DNA of 64,000 nucleotides from Paenibacillus faecalis (lineage in GTDB: Bacteria; Bacillota; Bacilli; Paenibacillales; Paenibacillaceae). Under the pieces are notes generated by a model. The model was given only the letters and a program-made list of their open reading frames with translations. It made no database searches and was not told where the DNA came from. How positions within the stretch are numbered: position 1 is the first letter of the stretch; every line of letters begins with the position of its first letter. The translations under genes were made by a program, and so were the position numbers. The stretch spans positions 2,756,624-2,820,623 of the forward strand of contig NZ_LT985747.1 in assembly GCF_900289175.1 (NCBI RefSeq), read 5' to 3'. This document shows positions 27,889-36,519 of this stretch, one piece after another.

Positions 27889-29713
27889 GTCCTTCCCCCC
27901 CGCCGTAATTAGGTATGACACAATGTATTATCGTTCCTCCAGGCTGACTTGAGCATATGAACAGGCCGTAAACCTCTCCATACTGGATTCGAATCCGATC
28001 GGCAACACTGCGAAGCCCAAGTCCGCGACGTTCATGATTTACTTTCAGGTCTTCCGCTGATGACTGCGACAGTTCTTCCTCCTCTGGTACCATATACTCA
28101 AACATCGAGAGCTGCTCGGAAGTCATTCCCAGCCCGTTATCCTCAACATGTATGATCAGGTTACCTCGCTCACTCCAGGCTTTGATCGTGATCTTACCTT
28201 TATAATCAATACCTTCAAAACCATGTTGGATGCTGTTTTCTACTAAAGGCTGAAGCGTCAGTTTGATGATTCGACAGGATAACAGCTCTTTAGGAATGTC
28301 AATCTCATAATCAAATATATCTTCAAAACGGAATTTTTGAATCTCCAAATAGCTCTTTAGATGCTTGATTTCTTCTTCCAATGTGATTTCTTCCCTGTCC
28401 TGAATGCTGATCCGTAAAATACTGGCCAAACGATAAACCATCTCGCTCACCTTTCGGCCCTCATTTTGTACAGCAAGGACATTGATCGACTCCAGCGTAT
28501 TAAATAGGAAATGCGGTTTAATCTGAGCCTGCAGCACCCGCATATGTGCTTCGGTCTTCAAACGCTGCTCGTTACGAATTTGAGCAAACAGCATGTTGAT
28601 CCGGTCCATAAGGTCGTTAAAACCCCTTGATAGAAGAAGCAACTCATCTTCGCCCTTCTCTTCCACTCTTGCGCTAAAATCTCCGTCCTCGACACGCCGC
28701 ATAAAGCGAACAATAATCGCAATCGTGCCCGTAATCCGGTTCATAAAAAATTTATTGAATACAATTGCAGTAACAAGACAGAGACCAAGAATGACGATAA
28801 ACCATTTGGCAAATGAGGTAATCTCCCTGGAAAGAGTATCCCAATTCGTCACAGAAACGAGACTCCAAGGATGGCCTTCCAGTTTATGAATGGAAACGAT
28901 GCTTTCTTCGCCATCAAATTCTGATTTAAAGCTCTGATATTCCAAACTATAATCAATCTGATCTTCCATGAGAGCGCTTATATTGTCCCCATCACTTTGT
29001 TCTTTGGGATCAAGCAGGATGAGCCCTTCATCGTTGACCAGCAAAAATGATGTATCTTGCAAATTGTTAGGCAGTGTTAAATTCCGAAAAATCCGATCAA
29101 ATTCAAGCCGCTTAATTTGAACGACAAGAATCCCTTCTTTTCGAAATGTCTCCATGTTCTTTACAAGACGAATTTGAGTGAAAACTTGTTCGGTCCCTGT
29201 AAACTCAGGATATTCATTCGGACCGATCCATTTCGGGACGCCGTTTAACTCAATAACTTCTTCATACAAAGGAGTTTTCTTAAATTCCTCAAACGGAAGT
29301 GTGCCGAAATTTTCTTTGGTAAAGATCGGAACATGACTTGATTTTTTGTCCATATTGTACAAAAACGCATAGCTGATCGCCGGGTGATTATACAGCATGT
29401 TGCGAAAGTTCCGCTGACTCGCATTCAAATTGAGCTGATTTGAATTGGCAATGTAATCCTGGGAACCGGGATCATCGGATTTCAAAGCAGTTATAAAAAC
29501 CGACGATACGATTCCCGTATCGGTTACGTTTTCTATCTCATCAAATACATTCAGAATGCTATAGCTGATCGCTTTTAATGAATACTCCGCTTGTTGACTG
29601 TATTTTTTCTCGATAGAATTATAAGTGACGAAGAAGGTAAATAAACCCAGTACAAGCAAAGGAATGATGATGAGTCCCAAAAATGCCGTAAACAACTTGC
29701 TCCTCAGGTTCAT
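27863..29713 (-). CDS. YesM-type sensor histidine kinase
   Basis: 616 aa. Two membrane helices (about 10-32 and 312-332) enclose a dCache-like extracytoplasmic sensor; then HAMP (FMRRVEDGDFSARVEEKGED), the His_kinase domain with the phosphoacceptor His in QAQIKPHFLFNTLESI, and an HATPase domain (LVENSIQHGFEG N-box; VEDNGLGM G-box). It probably senses a sugar outside the cell or the loaded binding protein. Encoded 26 bp after the second permease. Confidence 0.94.
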   Translation of the reverse strand: MNLRSKLFTAFLGLIIIPLLVLGLFTFFVTYNSIEKKYSQQAEYSLKAISYSILNVFDEIENVTDTGIVSSVFITALKSDDPGSQDYIANSNQLNLNASQRNFRNMLYNHPAISYAFLYNMDKKSSHVPIFTKENFGTLPFEEFKKTPLYEEVIELNGVPKWIGPNEYPEFTGTEQVFTQIRLVKNMETFRKEGILVVQIKRLEFDRIFRNLTLPNNLQDTSFLLVNDEGLILLDPKEQSDGDNISALMEDQIDYSLEYQSFKSEFDGEESIVSIHKLEGHPWSLVSVTNWDTLSREITSFAKWFIVILGLCLVTAIVFNKFFMNRITGTIAIIVRFMRRVEDGDFSARVEEKGEDELLLLSRGFNDLMDRINMLFAQIRNEQRLKTEAHMRVLQAQIKPHFLFNTLESINVLAVQNEGRKVSEMVYRLASILRISIQDREEITLEEEIKHLKSYLEIQKFRFEDIFDYEIDIPKELLSCRIIKLTLQPLVENSIQHGFEGIDYKGKITIKAWSERGNLIIHVEDNGLGMTSEQLSMFEYMVPEEEELSQSSAEDLKVNHERRGLGLRSVADRIRIQYGEVYGLFICSSQPGGTIIHCVIPNYGGGEGHDKGSTSG

Positions 29714-29739
29714 ACCCTATCCCCTATTTCATCTTAATG

Positions 29740-30567
29740 TTATCCTTTAACACTGCCAGCGGTAACACCCTCGATAATCTTCTCTTGTAGAATAGCATAA
29801 ATAATAAGGACAGGCAGGACACTAAATACAATTCCAGCTGACATCTGAGCGTAGTTCGTATTGTAAGCATCCCGGAATCCGACCATACCTACAGGCAATG
29901 TTCTCAGCTCATCGTTGGATAAAAAGTAGTTGGCCAACAGGAACTCGTTCCAGTTGCCGAGAAAATTAATAATGAACACAGTAACGATGGCAGGAACTGT
30001 TAGAGGTAATACAATCTTAGCAAACAACCCCCCTGATCTCAATCCATCCATAACAGCTGCCTCTTCAATTTCTCCCGGTATAGAGCGCATAAAAGCCGCA
30101 AGAATGATAACGGAAAACGGTATGGCATTGGCCACATAAGGTAAAATAAGTGCCATATGTGTGTTTAAAATATCGAGCTTTTGCATAATTCCATAAATCG
30201 GAAGAAGAAGCGAGTTGTTTGGGATAAGCATGCCGAGCAAAACGAGCTGAAAAATAATAGCGCTGATGCGTTTATATCTCATGCGCGTCACGGCAAAAGC
30301 CAGCATCGCCGCAAACAGAATCGATAAACATGCCGCAAGCACGCCTATATATAAACTGTTAAAGAAATAGGTGCTGATTTTTGCATTGACCCAAGCATTC
30401 ACATAGTTATCCAGCGTGAACATTTCCGGTAATCCGAACGGATTTGATGCGATCGCCTGGTTATCTGTTTTCACTGAAGAAAATAGAACGAACAGAAAAG
30501 GATACAATATGACAAGCAAGTAAGCCATTAGAAAAATATGTGGTGTTAGTTTTTTAACTGCTCTCAT
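29740..30567 (-). CDS. Carbohydrate ABC transporter permease (CUT1, MalG/AraQ-like)
   Basis: 275 aa, six membrane helices. The EAA loop reads EEAAVMDGLRSGGLFAKIVLPLT, which contacts the ATPase. The start ATG overlaps the stop of the preceding permease by one base (TGATG), so translation is coupled. As usual for CUT1 systems no ATPase gene is local; a shared MsmX-type ATPase is expected elsewhere. Confidence 0.93.
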   Translation of the reverse strand: MRAVKKLTPHIFLMAYLLVILYPFLFVLFSSVKTDNQAIASNPFGLPEMFTLDNYVNAWVNAKISTYFFNSLYIGVLAACLSILFAAMLAFAVTRMRYKRISAIIFQLVLLGMLIPNNSLLLPIYGIMQKLDILNTHMALILPYVANAIPFSVIILAAFMRSIPGEIEEAAVMDGLRSGGLFAKIVLPLTVPAIVTVFIINFLGNWNEFLLANYFLSNDELRTLPVGMVGFRDAYNTNYAQMSAGIVFSVLPVLIIYAILQEKIIEGVTAGSVKG

Positions 30568-31451
30568 CAGTACTCAATCCTTTCCGTCCGTCTGGCAATC
30601 AGAAGCTGGTAGGCGACGGTTACGATTATAGTAAATACAAAGATCAATACGGCAATCGTATTGCCGAAGCCATGCTGGAAGCTTGTAATCGCATATCGAA
30701 TCATATAAGTTGCCATTACATCTGTAGAACCTGCAGGACCGCCTTTGGTCATAACAAGCACGATATCTGCTGCTTTCATCGCTCCTGCGATGGACAGCAT
30801 GATCACGACCGAAATAATCGGCATGATCAGCGGCAGCGTAATTTTGCGGGCCCGCTGAAATCCGGTCGCACCGTCTATGGCTGCTGCTTCATCCAATTCT
30901 TTAGGTATCGAAATAATCGCGGCAAGTACCATCACGATATAAAATCCGGTCCATTGCCAAGCGTTCGTTATCAAAATGGCAATCATGGCCCATTTCTTGT
31001 CAGACAGCCAGTAGATCGGGTCCACTCCAAACAATCCTAGAAACTCATTCATTAAACCGAAATCCGGGTTGTAGATGAATCCCCACAAAATACCGATTAC
31101 AGCTGTAGACATGATGGACGGAGCAAACACAGCTGTTTTATATAACCCCTTCAGCTTTTTTACATTGGCAATAAGCAGTGAAAAGATAATAATAATCGGA
31201 ACTTGGATAAAACATGAAAACAATATGAAGTACACGTTGTTTCTAACCGATTTCCAAAATGCTAAATCTTCAAAAGCTCTCGTATAGTTATCAAAACCGA
31301 TATAGTTCGATGTTTTAGAAATACCGTTCCAGTCTGTAAAGCTGTTATCGATCGCCGTGTAGATCGGGTAAATAAAAAAAGCTAGGAATAGTATGAATGC
31401 TGGCAAAACAAACAGAATGTAAATCAGAGGATTTCTCAGCGCTTTGTTCAT
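30567..31451 (-). CDS. Carbohydrate ABC transporter permease (CUT1, MalF/LacF-like)
   Basis: 294 aa, six membrane helices with the EAA loop ELDEAAAIDGATGFQRARKI. Partner of the next permease. ATG 31449-31451 has GGAGG 5 nt upstream; the frame opens 16 codons earlier without RBS support. The gap from the binding-protein gene holds a stem-loop that likely lowers permease expression. Confidence 0.93.
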   Translation of the reverse strand: MNKALRNPLIYILFVLPAFILFLAFFIYPIYTAIDNSFTDWNGISKTSNYIGFDNYTRAFEDLAFWKSVRNNVYFILFSCFIQVPIIIIFSLLIANVKKLKGLYKTAVFAPSIMSTAVIGILWGFIYNPDFGLMNEFLGLFGVDPIYWLSDKKWAMIAILITNAWQWTGFYIVMVLAAIISIPKELDEAAAIDGATGFQRARKITLPLIMPIISVVIMLSIAGAMKAADIVLVMTKGGPAGSTDVMATYMIRYAITSFQHGFGNTIAVLIFVFTIIVTVAYQLLIARRTERIEY

Positions 31452-31483
31452 GGTAACCTCCGTATTTGTGACTATGCTTAGAG

Positions 31484-31524
31484 GAAAGGGCACCCCCAAA
31501 TTTCTAGCGGATGGCGCCCTTATC
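31484..31524 (-). terminator. Intra-operon stem-loop after the solute-binding protein gene
   Basis: Minus strand AAGGGCGCC ... GGGTGCCCTTT stem with only a weak T tail. Such hairpins between the binding protein and permease genes commonly stabilise the upstream mRNA or partly terminate transcription. Confidence 0.6.
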
Positions 31525-31542
31525 GTCTAAACTGTGGTATTT

Positions 31543-32898
31543 TTATTGCGCTTCGGAAGCGTTAGCTGCATCTTGTGCAGCCTGTACGTTCTCAAGCATC
31601 TTCTCCGGTTCGATATCTCCACCGATGACCTGCTGAATTCCAAGGGTAAGTGCCGTGTTGACACTAGCTTGAACTAAAGCATCATAGGCTGGGAAGGATT
31701 GATCGATTTCGTTCAGAGACTTGAAAACATCCTGCATGATCTCTTCATCTGAAGTGGAGTTCATCGTTTCAATCTCCATCTTCATGGCAGGAAGCACTCC
31801 GTCTTCCTTCAACCCGCGAAGCTGCATTTCATCTGTCCACATGTGCTTGATAAACTCTTTAACAGCCTGCATTTTACGAGGATCGTCCTGAACGGAAGCA
31901 GAGAACCCATAACCGTTGTTGGCATCCTGCATGGCGACGATTGGATCGCCTTCGTTAAGCGGAGGAAAGTTAAAGAATCCGATCTTGCCTACCATATCAC
32001 CAGCTTGTTCCGGGTCCCTGAACACACTTGTCGCCCAGGAGCCGTCCATCATCATGATCGCTTCACCAGAAATAATCTGATTTCTCATATCCGCATATTC
32101 TAATCCGAGTTCACCTTTTTTGTAGTATTCTTTTTGAACCCATTCCTGATGTTTCTTTACAGCTTCAACCATTTTCGGGTCCGTCCATTTGGTCTCGCCG
32201 GTTTTAAATCCGTAAGTAATTTTCGGGTCCGCATAATAACTCCACAGGTTATTGGTGGTCATTAAAGGAATCCATGCGTCTTTGGAAGCCTGGGCAAACG
32301 GTATTTTCCCATCAGCCTTGATGGTTTCCGCGATCTGTTCCAGTTCAGCCAGCGTATTTGGAACCTTCAGGCCTTTTTGCTCAAAATATTCTTTATTGTA
32401 GAAAAACCCTTCAATGGAAACGCCAATAGGCAGACCGTAAATTTTTCCATCATGTGTGAACGGGTCCAGTGTATTGAATTTATCTTTAATACCTAGCTCT
32501 TCAACAATTGGAGTAAGATCCAGCATCAAACCTTCTTTGGCATACACGCCTGCATCCGGACTGCCAAATACATCGAAAATTTCAGGCGGTTTTCCGGAGG
32601 CCATCTCCCCTCTCAACTTCTCCTTACGGTTAACTTCGGAGTCCACAGCATCCAGGTTAATTTTAAGCCCTGGCACAGCTGCTTCCGTCTTTTCTACTAC
32701 ATCTTCGAGCAAAGCCAATCTGAATTTTTTGGAATCACCGACTTGAGTATGACGAATCGTAATTTCGAACGGTTCGTTACTTGTTTCCGGCGTCCCCTCG
32801 TTGCCTTCAGCCGGCTCTTTGCCTCCCCCACAACCAGATACGATTGCTGAAGAAACGAGAAGCAGTGACATCAGCAATGCAAGGCTCTTTTTCTTCAT
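31543..32898 (-). CDS. Extracellular sugar-binding lipoprotein (family 1 solute-binding protein)
   Basis: 451 aa. Lipoprotein signal with lipobox IVSGC (Cys about 23). The mature protein has the family-1 SBP pattern PPEIFDVFGSPDAGVYAKEG, GKIYGLPIGVSIEGFFYNKE, EAIMMMDGSWAT. It captures the sugar for the two permeases. First gene of the operon. The downstream NagZ suggests amino-sugar oligosaccharides as ligand, but the binding residues cannot be read from sequence. Confidence 0.93.
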   Translation of the reverse strand: MKKKSLALLMSLLLVSSAIVSGCGGGKEPAEGNEGTPETSNEPFEITIRHTQVGDSKKFRLALLEDVVEKTEAAVPGLKINLDAVDSEVNRKEKLRGEMASGKPPEIFDVFGSPDAGVYAKEGLMLDLTPIVEELGIKDKFNTLDPFTHDGKIYGLPIGVSIEGFFYNKEYFEQKGLKVPNTLAELEQIAETIKADGKIPFAQASKDAWIPLMTTNNLWSYYADPKITYGFKTGETKWTDPKMVEAVKKHQEWVQKEYYKKGELGLEYADMRNQIISGEAIMMMDGSWATSVFRDPEQAGDMVGKIGFFNFPPLNEGDPIVAMQDANNGYGFSASVQDDPRKMQAVKEFIKHMWTDEMQLRGLKEDGVLPAMKMEIETMNSTSDEEIMQDVFKSLNEIDQSFPAYDALVQASVNTALTLGIQQVIGGDIEPEKMLENVQAAQDAANASEAQ

Positions 32899-32946
32899 GA
32901 TTGCTTGACCCTCCCAAATAATAAAATATTATGTAGCTATATACTT

Positions 32947-32965
32947 ATTATAGAAAGCGATTTCA
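32947..32965 (-). promoter_or_regulatory. Promoter -10 and cre-like site before the sugar importer operon
   Basis: TATAAT (complement of 32947-32952) is followed upstream by a cre-like 14-mer TGAAATCGCTTTCT (complement of 32952-32965), one mismatch from the WGWAARCGYTWWCW consensus. Overlap with the core promoter suggests CcpA repression by glucose. Confidence 0.6.
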
Positions 32966-33092
32966 TATTAAGTAAGACCGATAATGTTATTAAGAAGGGA
33001 TAAAATCCTCTAATATGTATAAAACCCTTGACCATCCAGTATAAGGTTGTAAATGATATCGTTTTAACTGAGTTACAGGAAGTATAAGGCAA

Positions 33093-33141
33093 AGAAAAAG
33101 GAACTGGCCTAAAGCAAAACTTCTGCTTATAGGACAGTTCC
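33093..33141 (-). terminator. Terminator of pflBA
   Basis: Minus strand GGAACTGTCCTATAAGCA ... GCTTTAGGCCAGTTCC followed by TTTTT, downstream of the pflA stop. Confidence 0.85.
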
Positions 33142-33177
33142 CTATATGTGACATCAAAAACATGTCATGTATAAATA

Positions 33178-33915
33178 TTAGACCGTTTGTGTCTGTTTTC
33201 TGCCTTCTTCAATCAAACGGTATGCCCGAGCTACTTCCTCTTCTGTCGGAGATGGAACGCCTTCCAGGGGATAATCTTTACCAAGCTCCTCCCATTTATA
33301 CACACCCATCTGGTGATACGGAAGGATTTCAAACTTCTCTACACCATTTAAGGTGCCGATAAATCGTCCGAGCTCTAGCAAATCTTCCTCCTGCTCGTGA
33401 ATTCCCGGTACGTATACATGTCTGATCCACATGCTTCGACCGTTATCGGAAAGCCAGCGAGCCATCTTCAACGTGCGCTCATTGGATTTGCCCGTGAGCT
33501 TGATATGCTTCTCATCATTAATGTGCTTCAGATCGAGCATTACCAGATCGGTATGATCAAGCAGTTCACGAATCTTCTCCGGTTCATTGTAACCGTTCGT
33601 GTCCAGTGTCGTATGAAGGTTCCAGCGACGCTTCGCCTCCTTGAACACCTGAGTGACGAACGGGAACTGCAAAGTCGGTTCTCCACCTGAAACGGTGAGT
33701 CCTCCGCCCGAAGAACGATAATAATGAAGATACGGTTCAATTTCAGAGAGCACCTCATCAACCGACATGGTCTTCCCTTCATTCAAAGCCCACGTGTCCG
33801 GATTATGACAGTACTGGCACTTTAGCAAGCATCCCTGCATGAAGAGTATAAAGCGGATACCCGGACCGTCCACCGTACCGAACGTTTCTACGGAGTGTAC
33901 ATGGCCTTTAATCAT
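33178..33915 (-). CDS. pflA: Pyruvate formate-lyase activating enzyme
   Basis: 245 aa radical-SAM enzyme that installs the glycyl radical in PflB. Cluster motif CLLKCQYC (CX3CX2C) at about residue 29, then SGGEPTLQ, and KHINDEKH in the substrate-binding part. Its N-terminus VHSVETFGTVDGPGIRFILF is typical. It follows pflB by 74 bp on the same strand and shares its promoter. Confidence 0.97.
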   Translation of the reverse strand: MIKGHVHSVETFGTVDGPGIRFILFMQGCLLKCQYCHNPDTWALNEGKTMSVDEVLSEIEPYLHYYRSSGGGLTVSGGEPTLQFPFVTQVFKEAKRRWNLHTTLDTNGYNEPEKIRELLDHTDLVMLDLKHINDEKHIKLTGKSNERTLKMARWLSDNGRSMWIRHVYVPGIHEQEEDLLELGRFIGTLNGVEKFEILPYHQMGVYKWEELGKDYPLEGVPSPTEEEVARAYRLIEEGRKQTQTV

Positions 33916-33989
33916 ACTGATGTCACCCTTTCTGTATCCGCCTTGTCATAAACAAAACCTGATTCATGACTTATTATAATCCGACTGTC

Positions 33990-36251
33990 TTACATCGCGC
34001 CATGGAAAGTACGATTAATAACATCCAATTGTTGCTCACGAGTCAGTTTAATGAAGTTAACAGCATAACCCGATACGCGAATGGTCAATTGCGGATAGTT
34101 TTCTGGGTGTTCCATTGCATCGATCAATTGTTCGCGATCAAATACGTTTACGTTCAGGTGATGTGCTTTGCTGCCAAAATAACCATCCATCATGGATACA
34201 AGGTTATTCTTACGAGTATCAGCATCTTTACCCAGTGCTTTTGGCACGATGGAGAAGGTATTCGAAATACCATCCAGGCTGTGCTCATAAGGCAGTTTTG
34301 CAACGGAGCTCAAGGAAGCGAGCGCACCTTTTTTGTCGCGTCCATGCATTGGGTTAGCACCTGGTGCAAACGGCTCACCTGCTTTACGTCCGTCTGGAGT
34401 CGTACCTGTTTTCTTACCATAAACAACGTTTGACGTAATCGTCAATACGGACTGAGTTGGCAGTGCGTTACGGTAAGCTTTATGCTTGCGAATCATGCTC
34501 ATGAAAGTCTCAACGAGATCAACAGCAATGCTGTCAACACGGTCGTCATTGTTTCCGTAGCATGGATACTCGCCATCGATTTCAAAGTCAACTGCGATGC
34601 CTTCCTCATTGCGGATCGGCTTCACTTTAGCATATTTGATAGCACTCAAGGAGTCCGCAGCTACCGACAAGCCTGCGATACCGCATGCCATCGTACGCAG
34701 AATATCACGGTCATGCAGCGCCATCTCAATACGCTCATAAGAGTATTTGTCATGCATATAGTGAATGATGTTCAGCGTGTTCATGTACAGCTTCGCAAGC
34801 CATTCCATCATCGGCTTGAAGCGTTTCATTACTTCTTCGTAATCAAGAACGTCTGAAGTGATCGCAGGGAACTCAGGTCCAACTTGAACACCGGATTTTT
34901 CATCACGGCCACCGTTGATTGCATACAACAGCGCTTTAGCCAGGTTAGCACGAGCTCCGAAGAACTGCATTTGTTTACCGATACGCATAGCGGATACGCA
35001 GCAAGCAATACCATAGTCATCTCCGTAGATCGGACGCATCAAATCGTCGTTCTCATACTGGATGGAGCTTGTTTCGATAGATACTTTTGCACAATATTTC
35101 TTAAAGCCTTCAGGCAGCTTTTCAGACCACAATACTGTCAGGTTTGGTTCTGGGGCAGGTCCAAGATTGTACAGTGTATGCAAGAAGCGGAAACTGTTCT
35201 TGGTTACACGTGTTTCGCCATTCATAGACATACCACCGATGGACTCAGTTACCCAAGTAGGGTCACCGCTGAACAGCTCGTTATAATCAGGTGTACGCAG
35301 GAACTTAACGATACGGAGTTTCATAACGAAATGGTCAACCAGTTCCTGTGCTGTTTCTTCGGTTAGTGTACCTTCTTCCAGATCGCGCTGAATGTAAACA
35401 TCCAAGAAGGAAGATACACGTCCAAGAGACATAGCGGCACCGTTTTGCTCTTTAATCGCTGCAAGGTAACCAAAATACACCCATTGGAATGCTTCCTTGG
35501 CAGTTGTTGCTGGTTTGGAAATATCAAAGCCGTGCATTTCCGCCATTTGTTTTAATTCTTTCAATGCGCGGATTTGCTCAGACAGTTCCTCGCGAAGACG
35601 AATAACATCCTCATCAATCACGTCAACTTCGAGGCTTGCAAGCTCGTTCATTTTATCTTTAATGAGGAAATCAATACCGTAAAGAGCAACCCGACGATAG
35701 TCGCCGATAATGCGTCCACGACCGTAAGCGTCTGGCAGACCTGTAATAATACCGGCTCTGCGTGCAGCTCTCATCTCTGGAGTGTAAGCATCAAATACCC
35801 CTTGGTTATGGGTTTTGCGAATGTTTGTGAACATATCTACGATGCCTTGCGGAAGCTCAAAGCCATAAGCGTTACAAGCATCAATCATCATCCGGATACC
35901 GCCAAACGGCTGAATGGAACGTTTGAATGGCTCATCGGTTTGCACCCCGACAACCTGCTCTTTATCTTTATCCAAGTAACCAGGCTTGTGCGAAACAATG
36001 GTGGAAGGAGTGTTTACGTCCACGTCCAGCACACCGCCGGCATCTCGTTCCTTTTTCGACAAATCCGATACGATATCCCATAGTGCTTTCGTATTCTCTG
36101 TTGGGCCAACCAGGAAATCTTCTTTACCATAATAAGGATCAATGTTTAAAGCAATAAAATCATTAACATCTACCGCTCTTGTCCATTTACCTGTTTTGAA
36201 CCCTCTCCAACCGGACTGCATGTCTTTAACTTCTTTTTCAATCACCGACAT
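33990..36251 (-). CDS. pflB: Formate acetyltransferase (pyruvate formate-lyase)
   Basis: 753 aa glycyl-radical enzyme converting pyruvate and CoA to acetyl-CoA and formate under anaerobiosis. The catalytic Cys pair is in GIACCVSAM; the glycyl-radical loop is RVSGYAVNF near the C-terminus. ATG 36249-36251 has GGAGGG before it and matches the family N-terminus; the frame opens 11 codons earlier. A long leader (about 170 nt) separates it from a candidate Fnr class II promoter. Confidence 0.97.
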   Translation of the reverse strand: MSVIEKEVKDMQSGWRGFKTGKWTRAVDVNDFIALNIDPYYGKEDFLVGPTENTKALWDIVSDLSKKERDAGGVLDVDVNTPSTIVSHKPGYLDKDKEQVVGVQTDEPFKRSIQPFGGIRMMIDACNAYGFELPQGIVDMFTNIRKTHNQGVFDAYTPEMRAARRAGIITGLPDAYGRGRIIGDYRRVALYGIDFLIKDKMNELASLEVDVIDEDVIRLREELSEQIRALKELKQMAEMHGFDISKPATTAKEAFQWVYFGYLAAIKEQNGAAMSLGRVSSFLDVYIQRDLEEGTLTEETAQELVDHFVMKLRIVKFLRTPDYNELFSGDPTWVTESIGGMSMNGETRVTKNSFRFLHTLYNLGPAPEPNLTVLWSEKLPEGFKKYCAKVSIETSSIQYENDDLMRPIYGDDYGIACCVSAMRIGKQMQFFGARANLAKALLYAINGGRDEKSGVQVGPEFPAITSDVLDYEEVMKRFKPMMEWLAKLYMNTLNIIHYMHDKYSYERIEMALHDRDILRTMACGIAGLSVAADSLSAIKYAKVKPIRNEEGIAVDFEIDGEYPCYGNNDDRVDSIAVDLVETFMSMIRKHKAYRNALPTQSVLTITSNVVYGKKTGTTPDGRKAGEPFAPGANPMHGRDKKGALASLSSVAKLPYEHSLDGISNTFSIVPKALGKDADTRKNNLVSMMDGYFGSKAHHLNVNVFDREQLIDAMEHPENYPQLTIRVSGYAVNFIKLTREQQLDVINRTFHGAM

Positions 36252-36331
36252 TTTTAATCCCTCCATGTTCTGTTGTCGAGGCATGAGTTTATTATTCTAT
36301 CTTCTCATGTCCCTCATCCCAGATTTTTAAT

Positions 36332-36347
36332 GTGACATATTTCACAA
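36332..36347. promoter_or_regulatory. Fnr box in the pflB leader region
   Basis: TGTGACATATTTCACA, a perfect TGTGA-N6-TCACA palindrome, 81 bp before the pflB ATG. It could serve a second proximal promoter (TAGAAT, complement of 36294-36299, would place it near -52) or have a repressive role. Confidence 0.75.
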
Positions 36348-36427
36348 TCAAGGATGTGAAATACCGGCCTCTTTCCTTGCCGAAAAGACTGTAATTATTT
36401 GCATCTGAGATTGTTTCTACAATTACA

Positions 36428-36470
36428 ATTTTAGTCCCGTTTTCTGAAAACAGCTGTGACAAACATCACA
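36428..36470 (-). promoter_or_regulatory. pflB promoter with Fnr box at -41.5
   Basis: Perfect box TGTGACAAACATCACA at 36455-36470, and TAAAAT (complement of 36428-36433) as -10. With +1 at 36421 the box centre is at -41.5, the class II activator position. Confidence 0.75.
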
Positions 36471-36475
36471 ATCGA

Positions 36476-36491
36476 AGTGATATTTGTCACG
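36476..36491 (-). promoter_or_regulatory. Second upstream Fnr box of pflB (-62.5)
   Basis: AGTGATATTTGTCACG, core GTGA-N6-TCAC, 21 bp (two helical turns) upstream of the -41.5 box. Confidence 0.65.
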
Positions 36492-36519
36492 CTGATTCAC
36501 CATATTTTACTTATTTGTA

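Noticed and set aside
33990..36251. Many long antisense frames within pflB and adhE
   Set aside because: They are mirror frames of highly biased coding sequence without RBS or plausible protein features.
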